Positions 43,590 through 55,244 of a stretch of DNA of 64,000 bases are shown here, one piece after another (the stretch's first letter is position 1; each line of letters opens with the position of its first letter). Source of the stretch: Neoscytalidium dimidiatum (lineage: Eukaryota > Ascomycota > Dothideomycetes > Botryosphaeriales > Botryosphaeriaceae); the NCBI GenBank assembly GCA_037367355.1, contig CM074695.1, positions 2,170,001 through 2,234,000 of the forward strand, in the 5' to 3' direction. The notes beneath the pieces were generated by a model. It saw only the letters and a list, made by a program, of their open reading frames with translations. It was not told the DNA's origin and did not search any database. Made by a program: the position numbers and the translations under genes.

Positions 43590-45619
43590 ATGGTGGATAA
43601 GGTCTTCGTTGTCTTTTCGGTGGCATTCCTTCTCTGGATCTTGCGGGTAAGTCGTATCTCTCACATGTCCAGGCCCGAGAGTCTCGCAACGGCAAGCAAT
43701 CATGCGCGCTTCGAGTTGAAGCAGTCATCCGAGCGCAGATGTCTAAACGTGTCGGGGAACATTTGCCTCCGGATGACTTCTTCGACTACCAATGAGATAA
43801 GCTAGCTATTATAACACTTTGCATTTAACCTCGTATAATTCTTATGACTATTGTACCAACGGTTCTGCGGGCACTAGTGGATCTTTGAAGTCACCCACTC
43901 TTCTCTCGTCAACTTTGATAACGGAAAACTACTGACAAAGTCACTCAAAAATGTCTTGATTCGCGGTCTATCCAGTTCCTTGCGGGAAAATACCCTACTG
44001 CTGGTATGCTCGCTTCACCACTCGACATTTCAAGTGGGCCACCATTACTGTTATGGCAGGTACGCTTAGCGCGGCGCTAGCGCCGCTGGGTAGTTTAGCT
44101 CCTTCGCTCTCTTCCAAACGAAGAGCCAGACAACGAATACAGATGCATACGAGGTTTTGCTCCAACAATTACAGATCGTCGCGTATATTTCAATGACACT
44201 CTCCATCAGCGGTACGGAGATACCGTCCGCATCGCGCCGAATGAAGTATGCTTCAGGGGTCCTGCTGATTTCAAAGAAATACACCGTTCGGCGAGTGGCT
44301 TCCGGAAGGACAAGTGGTACGCGAAGCTCAGGAATGACGATCATGGAGATGCGAGCATCCTTAACTCGTTTGCAATGAGGGAGAACTAGCCCCATGCTGG
44401 CCGTCGCAAGCTACTAGTGAGAGCCTTTAGCAAGCCGGGAAGTTAAGAAGCATTTGGAAAGGGAGATTAGGAAGACGGTATCCTATGCGGTGAAGCGAAT
44501 GATGGGCGACGCAAGCGCTCATGCTGGGAAGGTGGACGTAATGAAGTGGTGGATTTGCATGGCTGCGGATGTAAATTCGAGAATTGCATTAAGAGAGAGT
44601 TTCAATGTGCTTGATACTAGGGAGGTGAGTGCGTTGTTCTACCCGGATCGCAGTACCGGCACGTTGAGTTGGCATAGATGAACTCTTACATGCGAGCTAT
44701 ACAACGCATCGCCACTATCAACGGCACGACCGCGGAGCTGTCTTCCTTGAAGCATGTTTTGGGGATCCTACGATTTGTTCCAGGAACATGTATTCGCGAC
44801 TTTCTCAGCACGAACCAGACTCTTGATGACTTCTCTGCAGCAGCAACTAACAACAGCCGGAGCACCAGCACCAGGACCAAAATCTTCGCTGGGGCACTTG
44901 CTGAAGCAGAGAAAGACAACAACACACTCTCTGATGGGGCTTTGATGAGGAAAGCCAGAGCCCTGATCATTGCTGGTACTGACACTACGGCCATCACCTT
45001 AATATTCCTCGTGGTCCGTTCTCTCGAGACCTCAGCTACATAAAGGGTTGTATGAGGAGCTGCAGAAAGATTTACCTGATAATTTGCGTATGGAGACCTC
45101 GAGAAGCTCTCAATCCTGAATGCGATCATCCAGGAGGGCTTGCGTCTATATGGCGCTGCACCAGGCACCCTCCCGAGAAATCTCCCTCTTCGCGGTGCGA
45201 TGCTCGGCGGATGGTGTCTGCCCAAGGATACGGTCGTGAGCACACAAGCATGGCCCCTCCACCGAAACCCAAGCGTCTGGAATAATCCCGAAGAGTGAGT
45301 CCCGCTTAAAAGCTTTTGTTACACGCCGCCGAGAGACATCCCGAATTAATTTCGTGCCAGATTCGACATCACACGGCGGCTCCCTGGCACCGAGCTTACC
45401 GACGCGGCCAAGAGCTCGTGCAGTCCGTTCGGTACAGGGCCGAGGATGTGCCTTGGCATCCACATCGCGGAGACGGAGCTGCGACTGGGTACAGCTATGT
45501 TTTTCAATTCGTACCCCGCCGCCCGTCTTGCACCGTCGACTACGAACGAAAGCATGGAGCCTGTGAGCTTCTTCATTACTAACCCGGGAGCTAATCGCTG
45601 GAACGTTCTCCTGAAATAA
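43590..45619 (+). pseudogene. cytochrome P450 pseudogene
   Basis: Relic of a microsomal P450 monooxygenase. Pieces occur in normal order: membrane anchor MVDKVFVVFSVAFLLWILR (43590-43646, followed by a good donor); a proline-hinge remnant near 43990-44055; RYGDTVRIAPNEVCF (about 44200); GRRKLLVRAFSK (about 44400); a helix region and I-helix AGTDTTAITL (about 44970); ExxR as EGLRLYGAAPGTLPR (about 45140); heme loop FGTGPRMCLG (about 45430), ending with TAA at 45619. Breaks: TAG stop after MREN near 44386; a frame slip after FSKPG near 44440; slips in the WSVL region near 45014 and in the linker before YGDLEKL near 45085; the hinge exon is out of phase with the anchor exon. Introns such as 45295-45360 still look functional. 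No protein can be made as is, so loss seems fairly recent. Confidence 0.88.
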
Positions 45620-47053
45620 TGATGATCACGGTTGCAGTGCCTGAGTGTCAGATGTGGCATCTGCATGCATGGAATCATGTGAAGGGTGTAGGAGAGGAAG
45701 GGAAACGAAGCCTCAACCAACGTAACCGCCACTCCTGTGCAGAACTCTAAAATGACAAGTTAACGCTTTCGGTTATCCATTTACTCGTCGATATTTTTTG
45801 CATATAGAAAATGGGCTTCAGCCATGCCGCGTACTTACAAATCGTTCACATTTGCCGCAGAGACATCGGGAATGTCTCTTGAAGACTAGAATCCCCATCT
45901 GCTTCTGATGTACACAGTCCTGCTTGGCAAAGGAGAATCTGGTATTGGCATTTCTGGCGTATGAGGTGAGGTTCGAGCGTAGCGAGCGAGATGTTCAATA
46001 TACGACTCTTCCGCCGGCGCCGTCCTCCCCCTTCTAGGACCAAAGACCCCTTCTGTCCGTACTCTGGCACAGTCTCCTTCCGCATACCGTGTCAGGCACG
46101 AAGGATTGTGGGGACTGTTGCCCCGCCAGATCTTGCCCAGCGTGCCCAGAGCGGGGCAAACGGCCCGAGTGCCCTTTCAGCCCGAAGCTGGACATAATTG
46201 GAAGTGATTTGAGACGCGACCTCCTGACACGAGCGATCGGCGTCTTGTAGTTGAGCAAAAATCAGACGCTTTTGAGAAAGACGCAACAACCACTTCTCTC
46301 CCAGCTCTTGCCGTGCCACTGCCGACTTGTACCGGGTTGGACCGTTCAGGCCTCCCACAATACCGTGCGCTCGGTACTGGAATGGTCCGGGCAGATCTAT
46401 TCGACGCCTGTTCCTTGGTAGACCGTGCAAATCACTCTCCCGATTCCGCGGAAGGCGTCCACTGCACCTATTTCAGCCTTCAATGCGGCAACGATTGACA
46501 TGACCTCAAGAACTCATCCTCGAGCGCTGAGAAACCAGGCCCTGCCGATTCCAAGAATGATACTCAACCGGCTTTCCAGATCCAGGCGCCGTCGAACACG
46601 GCATCGGACTCGGCATCAGAATAGCGGAAGTGCACACTTACCTGCCAGCCTCTACGTGCCCTTCCGCGCTTGAGAATACCGTTTGGATGCCTCAGCCCGT
46701 ACCGGAGAATTTCGGGCGCAGCGCCATGGCGGTGGATTTGTCAAGCTTTTCCAAGTCAGCTCCTGCGGTAGAGCCGTTTCCACCGTGCTGCTCGCAAAAT
46801 AAGGGCCAAGAGCGACACTGAATCGGCGGCACAGCAGCGCCTGACTAGCCAGCGTTCGCAATCAGAGCAGGGCTGCGAAGCCCAAGGGCCAGAGTCTTGG
46901 GAGCTGTGTCGCACCCCCATCTTGAACGGAGGATGGGGCCAAACGCTAATTTATATGAAAAGCCTTCTGCTCCGCCCCGGATTTTGGAGACCACCTCTCG
47001 ACCGTTGGGTAGCGGAGACTTTGCTTCACTAATTTTCCTTTCGCTTCCCCATC
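45620..47053. other. 1.43-kb intergenic region
   Basis: Follows the P450 relic and holds the promoter of the CFEM receptor. Frames near 46.1-46.7 kb are not assignable to any family. Confidence 0.45.
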
Positions 47054-48794
47054 ATGCGGCTCCTACGCGCCTTCCTGGGATTGGCCCTTCTTTTTTCCTT
47101 TTCGGCCACTGTGCTGGCCCAAGTGTCCGCCATACCAGCCTGCGCCGTGAGTGACTCTCCCATCGGGATCATGTCTCTACAACATGCGGCTCTACTGACA
47201 TTGTAACGTTTGCTCTGTACAGCAACTCTGCCTTCTCAAGACTTTGAAGGCTCAGGATGAGTGCAGAATCACCGACCAAGCATGCATATGTGCAAATAAG
47301 CATATCGCTGCCAACGTTACCGCCTGCGTGACGGGTTCATGTACCATCAGAGAGACGCTGAGTATGCACGTGTGGAGTAATTTTTGGGATCAACAGCTGA
47401 TGCGGTGCGAAACAGCGTACGCGAACATCTCGAAAGCGACGTGCGGCGTTCCGGACGGTGACAGGTCGTTTGGCCCCATCTACCCGGTGATGGTCTTGAT
47501 AGTCTGCACCTCGGTCTTTGTTGGCTTGAGGATGTGGTCAAGAACTATATCTGCCGGCTTTTGGTGGGACGATTGGGTCATCTTCGCCACTTGGGTAGGC
47601 CCTTCTACGAGTTCGCCGATCCGGGCAGTAGAGACTGATCTTTTCTAGGTTATTCTGGTGCCATGGTGCATTAACGGAATCATTAGTAAGTTCATCACTT
47701 GCAGACACGCAAGGCACAAAACTTACAAGTCAACAGTGGGATACATCGGACTGGGAAAGCACGTCTGGGATATCTCTTTCACGAACCTGTCCAGAATCAA
47801 CAAGGTCCGCTTTCCAACACGCAGTCCGTGGCCTAAATGATCTGCTGACACGTTACAGATGTATTACTGGGGCGAATGGACGTATCTGGTCATAGCTGCA
47901 GGCTACAAGATTGGCATCTTGCTGTTCCTGCTCCGGATTTTCCCGGAGAAGCGCTTCCGGATGGTTGTTTGGTGCCTGATCGCGTTCAATATTGCTTGGG
48001 GAATTGCCAGTGTTGCGATGACTATTTTCCAGTGCTGGCCAATCCGCAAAGCATGGGATTGGGAGGGAAAGGTAGAGGGACGCTGCAACGATAAACACGC
48101 TCAAGCCTGGACCGCGGCGGCCATGGGAATCGTTTTGGATCTCATCATCCTTCTCCTCCCAATCCCGTCACTTATCAAACTCCAACTGAGTGGAAGGAAG
48201 AAACTGGGATTGCTGATCATGTTCAGCTGCGGCATTCTGTAAGTGTTGTTTTCGTCTGGAAAGAACAGCGAAGAGTTACTGACCCAGAGAAAGCATCACC
48301 ATCGCCTCTGTCATTCGCTTACAAACGCTGGTCACATTTGGCAACAGTAAAGACAAGACCTGTAAGAATACCACCTCTCTCTCCCATTTTCAGCCTAGTC
48401 TGACAGTCTCTCAGGGGACCAAACACCTGCATCGTATTGGACGGCGATTGAAATGAACGTCGGGGTTTCGGTTGCCTGCATGCCTGCGCTTCGTCCAATT
48501 CTTCAAGGCGCATTCCCCAAGCTCAACTCGTTGTTCTCCACCGCCAGGGGAAGCACCAACAACACATCCAACAGTGCAGGGACCATGGATCGCATGAAGC
48601 AACGGCAAGGGGCGCTCAGAGTGGGAGAAAACGGCACGAAGCACACATCTCACAACGGCACGATCGATGCCAAGTCCGAGTCCACGGTGGAGCTCTCCCA
48701 GATGGAAGGCCGGCCGGGGACCAGTACCACGCAGGATGTTTGGGATTCTTACAGCTCCAAGGATATGCTGGAGAGGAAGGACAACATTGTCTGA
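47054..48794 (+). CDS. CFEM-domain Pth11-like seven-helix receptor
   Basis: Plasma-membrane GPCR-like protein. The Pth11 class in Magnaporthe senses surface cues for infection structures; a sensing role here is inferred. Seven exons (47054-47146, 47223-47594, 47649-47685, 47737-47804, 47859-48238, 48288-48361, 48415-48794) close in phase to 467 residues. Seen: signal peptide to about residue 23 (ending VLA), a CFEM domain with eight cysteines in usual order (PAC, QLC, DEC, QAC-I-C, TAC, SC, C-ETAY), then hydrophobic helices starting PVMVLIVCTSVFVGL and including WTYLVIAAGYKIGILLFL, IAFNIAWGIASVAMTIF and MGIVLDLIILLLPIPSL, with the rhodopsin-like fungal motif FQCWPIRKAWD. The cytosolic tail is Ser/Thr-rich. 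Two very small internal exons (37 and 68 nt). Confidence 0.92.
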
Positions 48795-50124
48795 TCGGCA
48801 ACTTGTTCGACGGATGTAGTCGGTATAGGGCTAATAGTAATTCACATTGATACCCCATTCAGAAGCGCGAGCTCGGGATCACCAGGTACACGCAAGCAGT
48901 TCCCGGATGGCGCAAGGTCCGAGGTCTCGAGGCCGGCAGCCAATGTGAGAGGATTTGAGGGACAGAGCCGTGTAGGCAGCGAAAACGACAAGAATGACGG
49001 CGATCCAAAGTTGTAGAAAGATCCATGCGGGGCGCATCAGACACGGCAAAAGCCATAGCACTGGGCGCGCACACCCCTGGAAAATGCGGTGGAAAAGCTC
49101 AGGCTGAAGTGTGCAACCTTGGCGACTCAGGGCCGGCTCGATACCTCCAATCAGGGCGAATGCGAGAACGGGCCGTGCAGTAAAGAGGCGTGAAGAGGCG
49201 TTGTGCCTGCCAAGTGCCAAGCTGACATAGGGCCGACAGAAGGGAACCGGAAGCCAGGCGAAGGCTTCATATGCACGTTCCCGAGTCAGCTGGCGTGCCG
49301 GATTTGATCAGGTGCATAGGCGGGATGACGGCCATCTTGGCGAGCAGCTTGAGCAGCTGGGTCGTTGAAGGACAGTCTCGAAGCGCAAGATCTGCGAGTG
49401 TTTGCTGGAGAAGAGCAGCAGATAGCGCGGCGTTAGGCTCCGCCCGTTAGTTGGGCCCCATTTTCGGAGACAGCGGTGCGGGCCGGGAGACAGTTGCCAA
49501 GCAAGGCGCCGTCTGCGCCTCGCCAGCCAGGCCCCAAGTATGCGAAGCGAATCGAATCGGGGCGGCGTAGCAGGGGCTGCAGGAGCCAAACCACGCCCCC
49601 AGGTTGGCACCAACGTCATTTCGACCATCCACACCGACCGGCGACAATCGGACTCCCACCCACCAGTCTCTCCCACTGCGGAGGAGTGAGATCCCGGCGC
49701 ATCCACCCCTGCATCCTGCCAAACCTTCTGTTCCCGACCCAGCACACCACCAGCTCCAAAAAGAACAGGCCAAGATCCAATTTCGTTCTACGAGCGATTG
49801 TCGCTCTCGTCAGGGGCACGCTCTTCGACCTGCAGCTTTCTGGACCCCAACATGCACTCCGGCAAGGGCGGTGGACGTGTGCCCGTCTGTAGCCAGAGCT
49901 TTCCGGAGATGAACGTTTGGCGGCGACGATCTTCTCGGCCAACTGGCCTTCCTCTTCGTAGCCGCAGAAAAAGATAGGGACCACCACGCGATGACTCGCC
50001 GCCATGATTTATATATGCGTGCGTCCATGCCCTGCGACGCTGTGTTTCTTTTGATCAACGCCAAGTTCTATTTCCTACCTTCAGTCATTCGTTCATTGCT
50101 TGTAGGGCTGGCTATACGTTCGTT
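48795..50124. other. 1.33-kb intergenic region
   Basis: Between the CFEM receptor and the GMC oxidoreductase. GC-rich, overlapping chance frames on both strands, nothing recognised; the right end is the GMC promoter. Confidence 0.45.
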
Positions 50125-52216
50125 ATGATGCAGGGAAGAGGCTTGAAGAGCCTGTTGTTGCTTGGTACCCTGTTGGTGGGTACTATGTAAGTCATCACTG
50201 CTATAGCCGGCTCGTTATAGAGAACATGTGCTAAACTCCATGTGCAGTGACGCGACCCACAACCGGCACCAACATCTCCACCAACACTCCTCCCGCCAGA
50301 CTACCAATGCCACCCAGCTCGAGGATTACGAGTATGTCATCATCGGCTCCGGTCCTGGCGGTGGTCCGCTCGCAGCCCGTCTGGCCATGGCCGGCTACAA
50401 GACGCTGCTGATCGAGGCCGGCGACGACCAGGGCGAGGATCTGAAGGAGCGGGTGCCGGCCTTCCACGGCCAGTCCAGCGAGTACGAGCCGATGAGATGG
50501 GACTACTGGGTGCGCCACTACGACGACGACGCCCGGCAGGCGCGTGACAGCAAGTGCACCTACGACACGCCCGACGGCGAGCTCTACACCGGTCTCAACC
50601 CGCCCGAGGGCTCGACCATGAAGGGTGTTCTCTACCCGCGTGCCGGCACCCTCGGCGGCTGCGGCTCGCACAACGCCATGGTGACCATCTACCCGCACGA
50701 GCAGGACTGGGAGTACCTGGTCAACATCACAGGCGACGACTCGTGGGCTGCGGGCAACATGCGCAAGTACTTCCAGAAGCTCGAGAAGGCCGAGTACCTG
50801 CTGGGCAACAACCTGATCGGCCACGGCACCGACGGCTGGCTCACCACCGGCACGACCGACCTGACCCTCGTCCTCGAGGACGCGAAACTGCTGCAGATGG
50901 TCCTCGCCGCCGCCACCGCCCTGGGCCGCAACTTCCTCGAGAGCCTGATCACCACCGTCACCGGCCTGGGCGCCCTTCTGCTGCAGGACGTCAACATCCC
51001 CGGAAAGGCGCGTGACCACAACGAGGGCCTGTACCAGGTGCCTCTGGCCATCAAGAACTACGCCCGCAACGGGCCCCGCGACTTCGTGCTCGAGGTGGCC
51101 AACTCGGGCAAGTACCCGCTCGACATCCGCACCAACTGCTTCGCCACCAAGCTCGTCTTCGAGAACGACACGGCCACCGGCAAGCCGCGCGCCGTCGGCG
51201 TCGACTTCCTCGACGGCAAGTCCCTGTACCGCGCCGACCCGCGCGCCAGCAAGACGGCGCCCGCCGGCGCCGTCCCCGGCACCGTCCGGGCCACGCGCGA
51301 GGTCATCGTCTCGGCCGGCGTCTTCAACACGCCCCAGCTGCTGAAGCTCAGCGGCATCGGCCCGGCCGACGAGCTCGCCTCGTTCGGCATCCCGCTCGTC
51401 AAGGACCTGCCCGGCGTGGGCACGAATCTGCAGGACCGCTACGAGGTCGCGACGACGATCAAGTTCGACGGCAACTTCACCGTCATCGAGGACTGCACGT
51501 ACGGCCAGCCGGGCGACCCGTGCCTGGAGCGCTGGCTCAACAACGCCGCCTTCAAGGGCGTCTACGGCTCCTCCGGCCTGGCCCTCTCCGCCATCATGAA
51601 GTCCAGCACCGCCGCCCGCGACGACCCCGTCGACCTGATCAACCTGGGCGTGCCCGCCAACTTCCCGGGCTACATGCGCGGCTACTCCGACTACGCCGTC
51701 GCCGACTCGCGCCACTGGTCCTGGCTCTCGCTCAAGGCCCACACGCGCAACCGCGCCGGCACCGTCACCCTGCGCTCCGCCGACCCGCTCGACACGCCCG
51801 CCATCTCCTTCCGCTACTTCGACGAAGGCGACACCGCCGACGGCGAGGACGAGGCCGACCTGCAGGCCGTGTACGAGGGCGTCCAGTTCGCGCGCAAGAT
51901 CTACGCCAGCATGGCGCCCACCGTCGGCGCGTGGGAGGACGTGCGCCCGCCGTCGAGGGACGAGGCCGCCACCAAGCAGTTCATCAAGGACGAGGCCTGG
52001 GGCCACCACGCCTCGTGCACCGCGCCCATCGGCGCCGACGGCGACCCCGCCGCCGTGCTCGACGGCGACTTCCGGGTCAGGGGCGTCGGGGCGTTGCGCG
52101 TCGTGGACGCGTCCGCGATGCCGCGCATCCACGGCTTCTTCATCGCGAGCTCGGTGTACATGTTCAGCGAGAAGGCCGCCGACGTGATCATCGCCGAGGC
52201 GCAGCGCAGTCCGTAG
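50125..52216 (+). CDS. secreted GMC oxidoreductase (AA3-like)
   Basis: FAD enzyme of the glucose-methanol-choline family, oxidising an alcohol or sugar, possibly with H2O2 or quinone reduction. Exons 50125-50186 and 50248-52216 join across a 61-nt intron to 676 residues. The first exon is little more than the signal peptide (LKSLLLLGTLLVGT). The mature N-terminus is His-rich (HNRHQHLHQH). Seen: ADP-binding YVIIGSGPGGGPLAARLA at residues 50-67 and LIEAGDD, GMC signature PRAGTLGGCGSHNAM, second signature GVFNTPQLLKLSGIGP, and the C-terminal catalytic region GHHASCTAPIG (H607/H608) with PRIHGFFIASS (H649). Substrate cannot be read from sequence; cellobiose, glucose, aryl alcohol and choline types all share these motifs. 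The 633-residue mirror ORF on the minus strand is a GC artefact. Confidence 0.93.
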
Positions 52217-52847
52217 GCGGGAGCAGTAGTTTTAATGTGTAGTGTCTTTGCGCAAACCCCCCTCTCGCGGTTGACGGACGTCGCACTGGGAAAATCTGAG
52301 CCCATGTTTCGGCTTGTTCAAAAAATAATAATTTTTTTTTTCCTCCTTGGTATCTTGAGTGCGTGGAAGGCATATGTGCTGCTGAATGTATGGAGCCCCC
52401 TTATGGTGAGACGGTGGCGATTTTGCGTGAGGACTCCAAGCAAGTCGTCCGGAAGTCTATGTTCAGAAATGACACGGGCATCTGCGTCAGGATATTACTG
52501 CTTCAACTGCCGTGGCCCGAAGATCCTCGAGGCTCGACCTCAAGCGGTTGCGGTTGGGGATCAAATTGGACTCGGTGCATGCTTCAACAAATGCAGCCCC
52601 ATAATGATGGCTTGGTATTATGAGAGTCGAGGAGCCCGTTGCCCCTGGCAGACGTAGCTTTCGTTACCTATGCATTACTGTAGCGACAGACGCTCAAAAC
52701 ATCAATGACGGCGGACCTCGTGGTATCAAATCATTACATCCGATCCAAGTTCCTCACGAAAGAACTCTCCTGAGCAATCTTCTCTTTCACTCCCGAGCGA
52801 TATGAAAGGGCTATTTCCCACCCCCCTACCCCCTCCACGAGAGAATC
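52217..52847. other. intergenic, convergent 3' ends
   Basis: Separates the GMC oxidoreductase and sugar transporter 3' ends. A T-run at about 52331-52340 may belong to a 3' UTR; no gene seen. Confidence 0.5.
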
Positions 52848-55244
52848 TCAACCCGTCTTCGCGGGTACGACGCCACCCTCAACATCATCGCTGCCCCTGC
52901 TGCCCTGACTCTGAACACGATACTCGTCGCTCTCGAAGTGGTACAGCTCCGGCGCGGGCTCGCCTTTGCGGAAGAGGATGTACCGCCTGGTCCACCAGGG
53001 CAGCACTTTGAAGAGCTGGTAGGAGGCGTGGGTGCGGGTGGGGACGGCGAAGACGTAGTCCAGCTCCTCGAGGGTGCGCTGCTTGGTTTCCGGGAGGAAG
53101 AGGAAGACTGGCCGGGTTTTTGAGAATCAGCATTGGGAGCTTGGTCGAGGAGCGGGGGAGATGCTGGAGATGACTTACTCAGCACCAGCGCGACAATGTT
53201 GAGGCCCGCGTAGAAGCCGAACGCGCCTTGCGGCTTGAAGGCGCCCAGGAGGCGCGGGAACGTGATGCTCAGGACTGAGGCCCAGAAGTTGTTGGTGGCG
53301 ACGGCCCAGGACATACCGAGTTCACGGTGGCTAAGGGGGAAGACTTCGGCGGAGTACTAAAATGGAACGTTTAACAAACCATATAACCGCTGGAATAGAA
53401 AAGAACTGGACTCACAGTGAACGGCACGGGGCCCTCTCCAGGACTGTAGAAGGCAGCGAATAGGTAGACGAAGAACGCGATCAGTCCGAGATGCGCATTA
53501 TTCTCCTTAGGGATGTAGAAACAGAAACCGCCGGCTAGTAGCGTCCAAAACATCTGAGGGAAAGTGAAGAGGAGCAGGCCTCGTCGTCCAAACGTGTCGA
53601 TCGTCCACACGGCGGGCCAGGCGAAGACGAAATTGACTAGTCCGAAACCGAAAGTGCCCATCAGGGCTCCGAAGGAGGAAGCACCCGCCTGCTCGAAGAT
53701 TGAGGAAGAGTAGAAACTCATGATGTTGATTCCGCACATTTGTTGGGCGATCATGACGATACCGGATGCTTGCGTCGCACGCCTGACGCGGGGTATTGTG
53801 AAAAGTTCGACGAAGCGTGTGAGGATGTTGTTGGCGTTTGTGAGGCCGGACTCCTTCACAAGCTCTTCCTCGTACTCAAGCTGTGCGTTGATATAGTAGA
53901 GATCGCGGGCAGCCTGGAGAGGAGTGTTGCGGAGACGAAGGAGAGATTTGTACGCCTTCTTGATCTTCTTCTTCTTGAGATACCAACCTGCCGTCTACGT
54001 TAGCGTTTGTCACTGGTGCCATATGAACCTCTACTTACGGGGCGATTCAGGACAGAAGTAGATGCCAATCACAAGTGGAACAGCGGGAATGAAAGCACTC
54101 CCGAACTGCAAGCGCCAGGCAATGTCTCCAGTTTTGTACATCCTGTCCCCGTTAGTGCACGTTTCGTACCGTTGTGATGATTTCACTCACGCGAGATTCG
54201 CACAAGTGCCCAGAAAGATTCCAAAGGCCGTCCAAAGTTGCCAGCTCATGACCAGGCCTCCACGGACAATGGCAGGCGCGGTCTCTGCGGAGAAAACCGG
54301 GACAGTGACTTCTTTCAAGCCCATCCCGATGCCGAGTAGGATACGCGTGGCGATGAGTTCTTTCCAGTTCTGAGTAACAGCCATTCCAAACGGAGCCAGG
54401 AGGGAGAAGATTGCGCCGACGAAGATGGTTCCGCGGCGGCCGATGAGGTCGTTCAACGGGTCGGAGATCCACGCCGCACTTCACGGCTTGTTAGCATCTG
54501 CGCAAACACTGGTATAACCGTAAATACTTACAAGAACCAGATTGCGATATAAGGCATGGCGTTGACAAGACCCACGAGCCACTCGTCCTTTTCACAGGTG
54601 CCCTTGGGGCCGCAGACTTCTGCTTTGGTAGAGATGTTGAAATCATCCGGGAATGAAAGATTGGCGCCGTTGGAACCTGTCTGATCCCAGCCTATTACAT
54701 GCTCGTTAGTCACTGGCAACAGACCGGGCAAGGTACAAATAACCCACCTTGAATGGCGGCCGCAATCGAGTTCAGGATGATGGTGAAGTAAAGCGCCCAC
54801 GGATGCTTCCATCTGTGCGTCCGCTCAGTGCGGATGGCCTCCTTATCCTGCTCATCCAATTCCGCAATGTTCTCAAAGTCGTTGGGGTCACGAGCGATGA
54901 GTGCGCCCTTGCGGAGGAGAGGCAAAATGTCGGCCATTTCATGCTTCACGGCGAACGCCTCGACATCGGTCAAGAGCTGTGGGATGGGGGTGCCGGCAAG
55001 CGGATTCTTGACCCTGTGTGAGATTAGTTAGTAATTGACCAGCACGAGCTTCGTAGAAGGCGGCTACCCACTCCCCGGTCGTGTTGTCAGTGAGCTCAAC
55101 AACGCTCTTCTTGCGCTGAGTCTCAATTACGGCAGCCTCTTCATGGTGAACACCCGCTGCGCTATCGCGCTTCCTAATCGAACTGTTAGTCACTTGAGCG
55201 CAGGATATACAGTCAGATAAGGCTCACTCTTCTTTGGACTCCAT
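52848..55244 (-). CDS. MFS sugar transporter
   Basis: Proton-sugar symporter or facilitator of the MFS sugar porter family in the plasma membrane. Nine minus-strand exons: 55244-55228, 55173-55072, 55013-54748, 54691-54532, 54478-54191, 54142-54039, 53987-53416, 53356-53179 and 53107-52848; every phase closes, giving 648 residues. Seen: long cytosolic N-terminus, [15 protein letters not shown] after helix 1, [11 protein letters not shown] (loop 2-3), [21 protein letters not shown] and PESPRWYLKKKK (made by splicing), [14 protein letters not shown] (helix 7), [33 protein letters not shown] and the [12 protein letters not shown] signature after helix 12. The first exon has only 17 coding nt. 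The second exon has two in-frame acceptors 9 nt apart, so three residues are uncertain. Related to the longer fungal sugar/quinate/polyol transporters. Confidence 0.92.

Noticed and set aside
46500..46623. Polar stretch reading as a possible C-terminal exon
   Set aside because: It looks somewhat coding (Ser/Lys/Asp-rich, ends in TAG), but no upstream exon can be joined and a stop lies just before it.
50231..52132. 633-codon open frame on the minus strand
   Set aside because: Antisense to the GMC oxidoreductase, whose FAD and catalytic motifs are clear; composition is an artefact.
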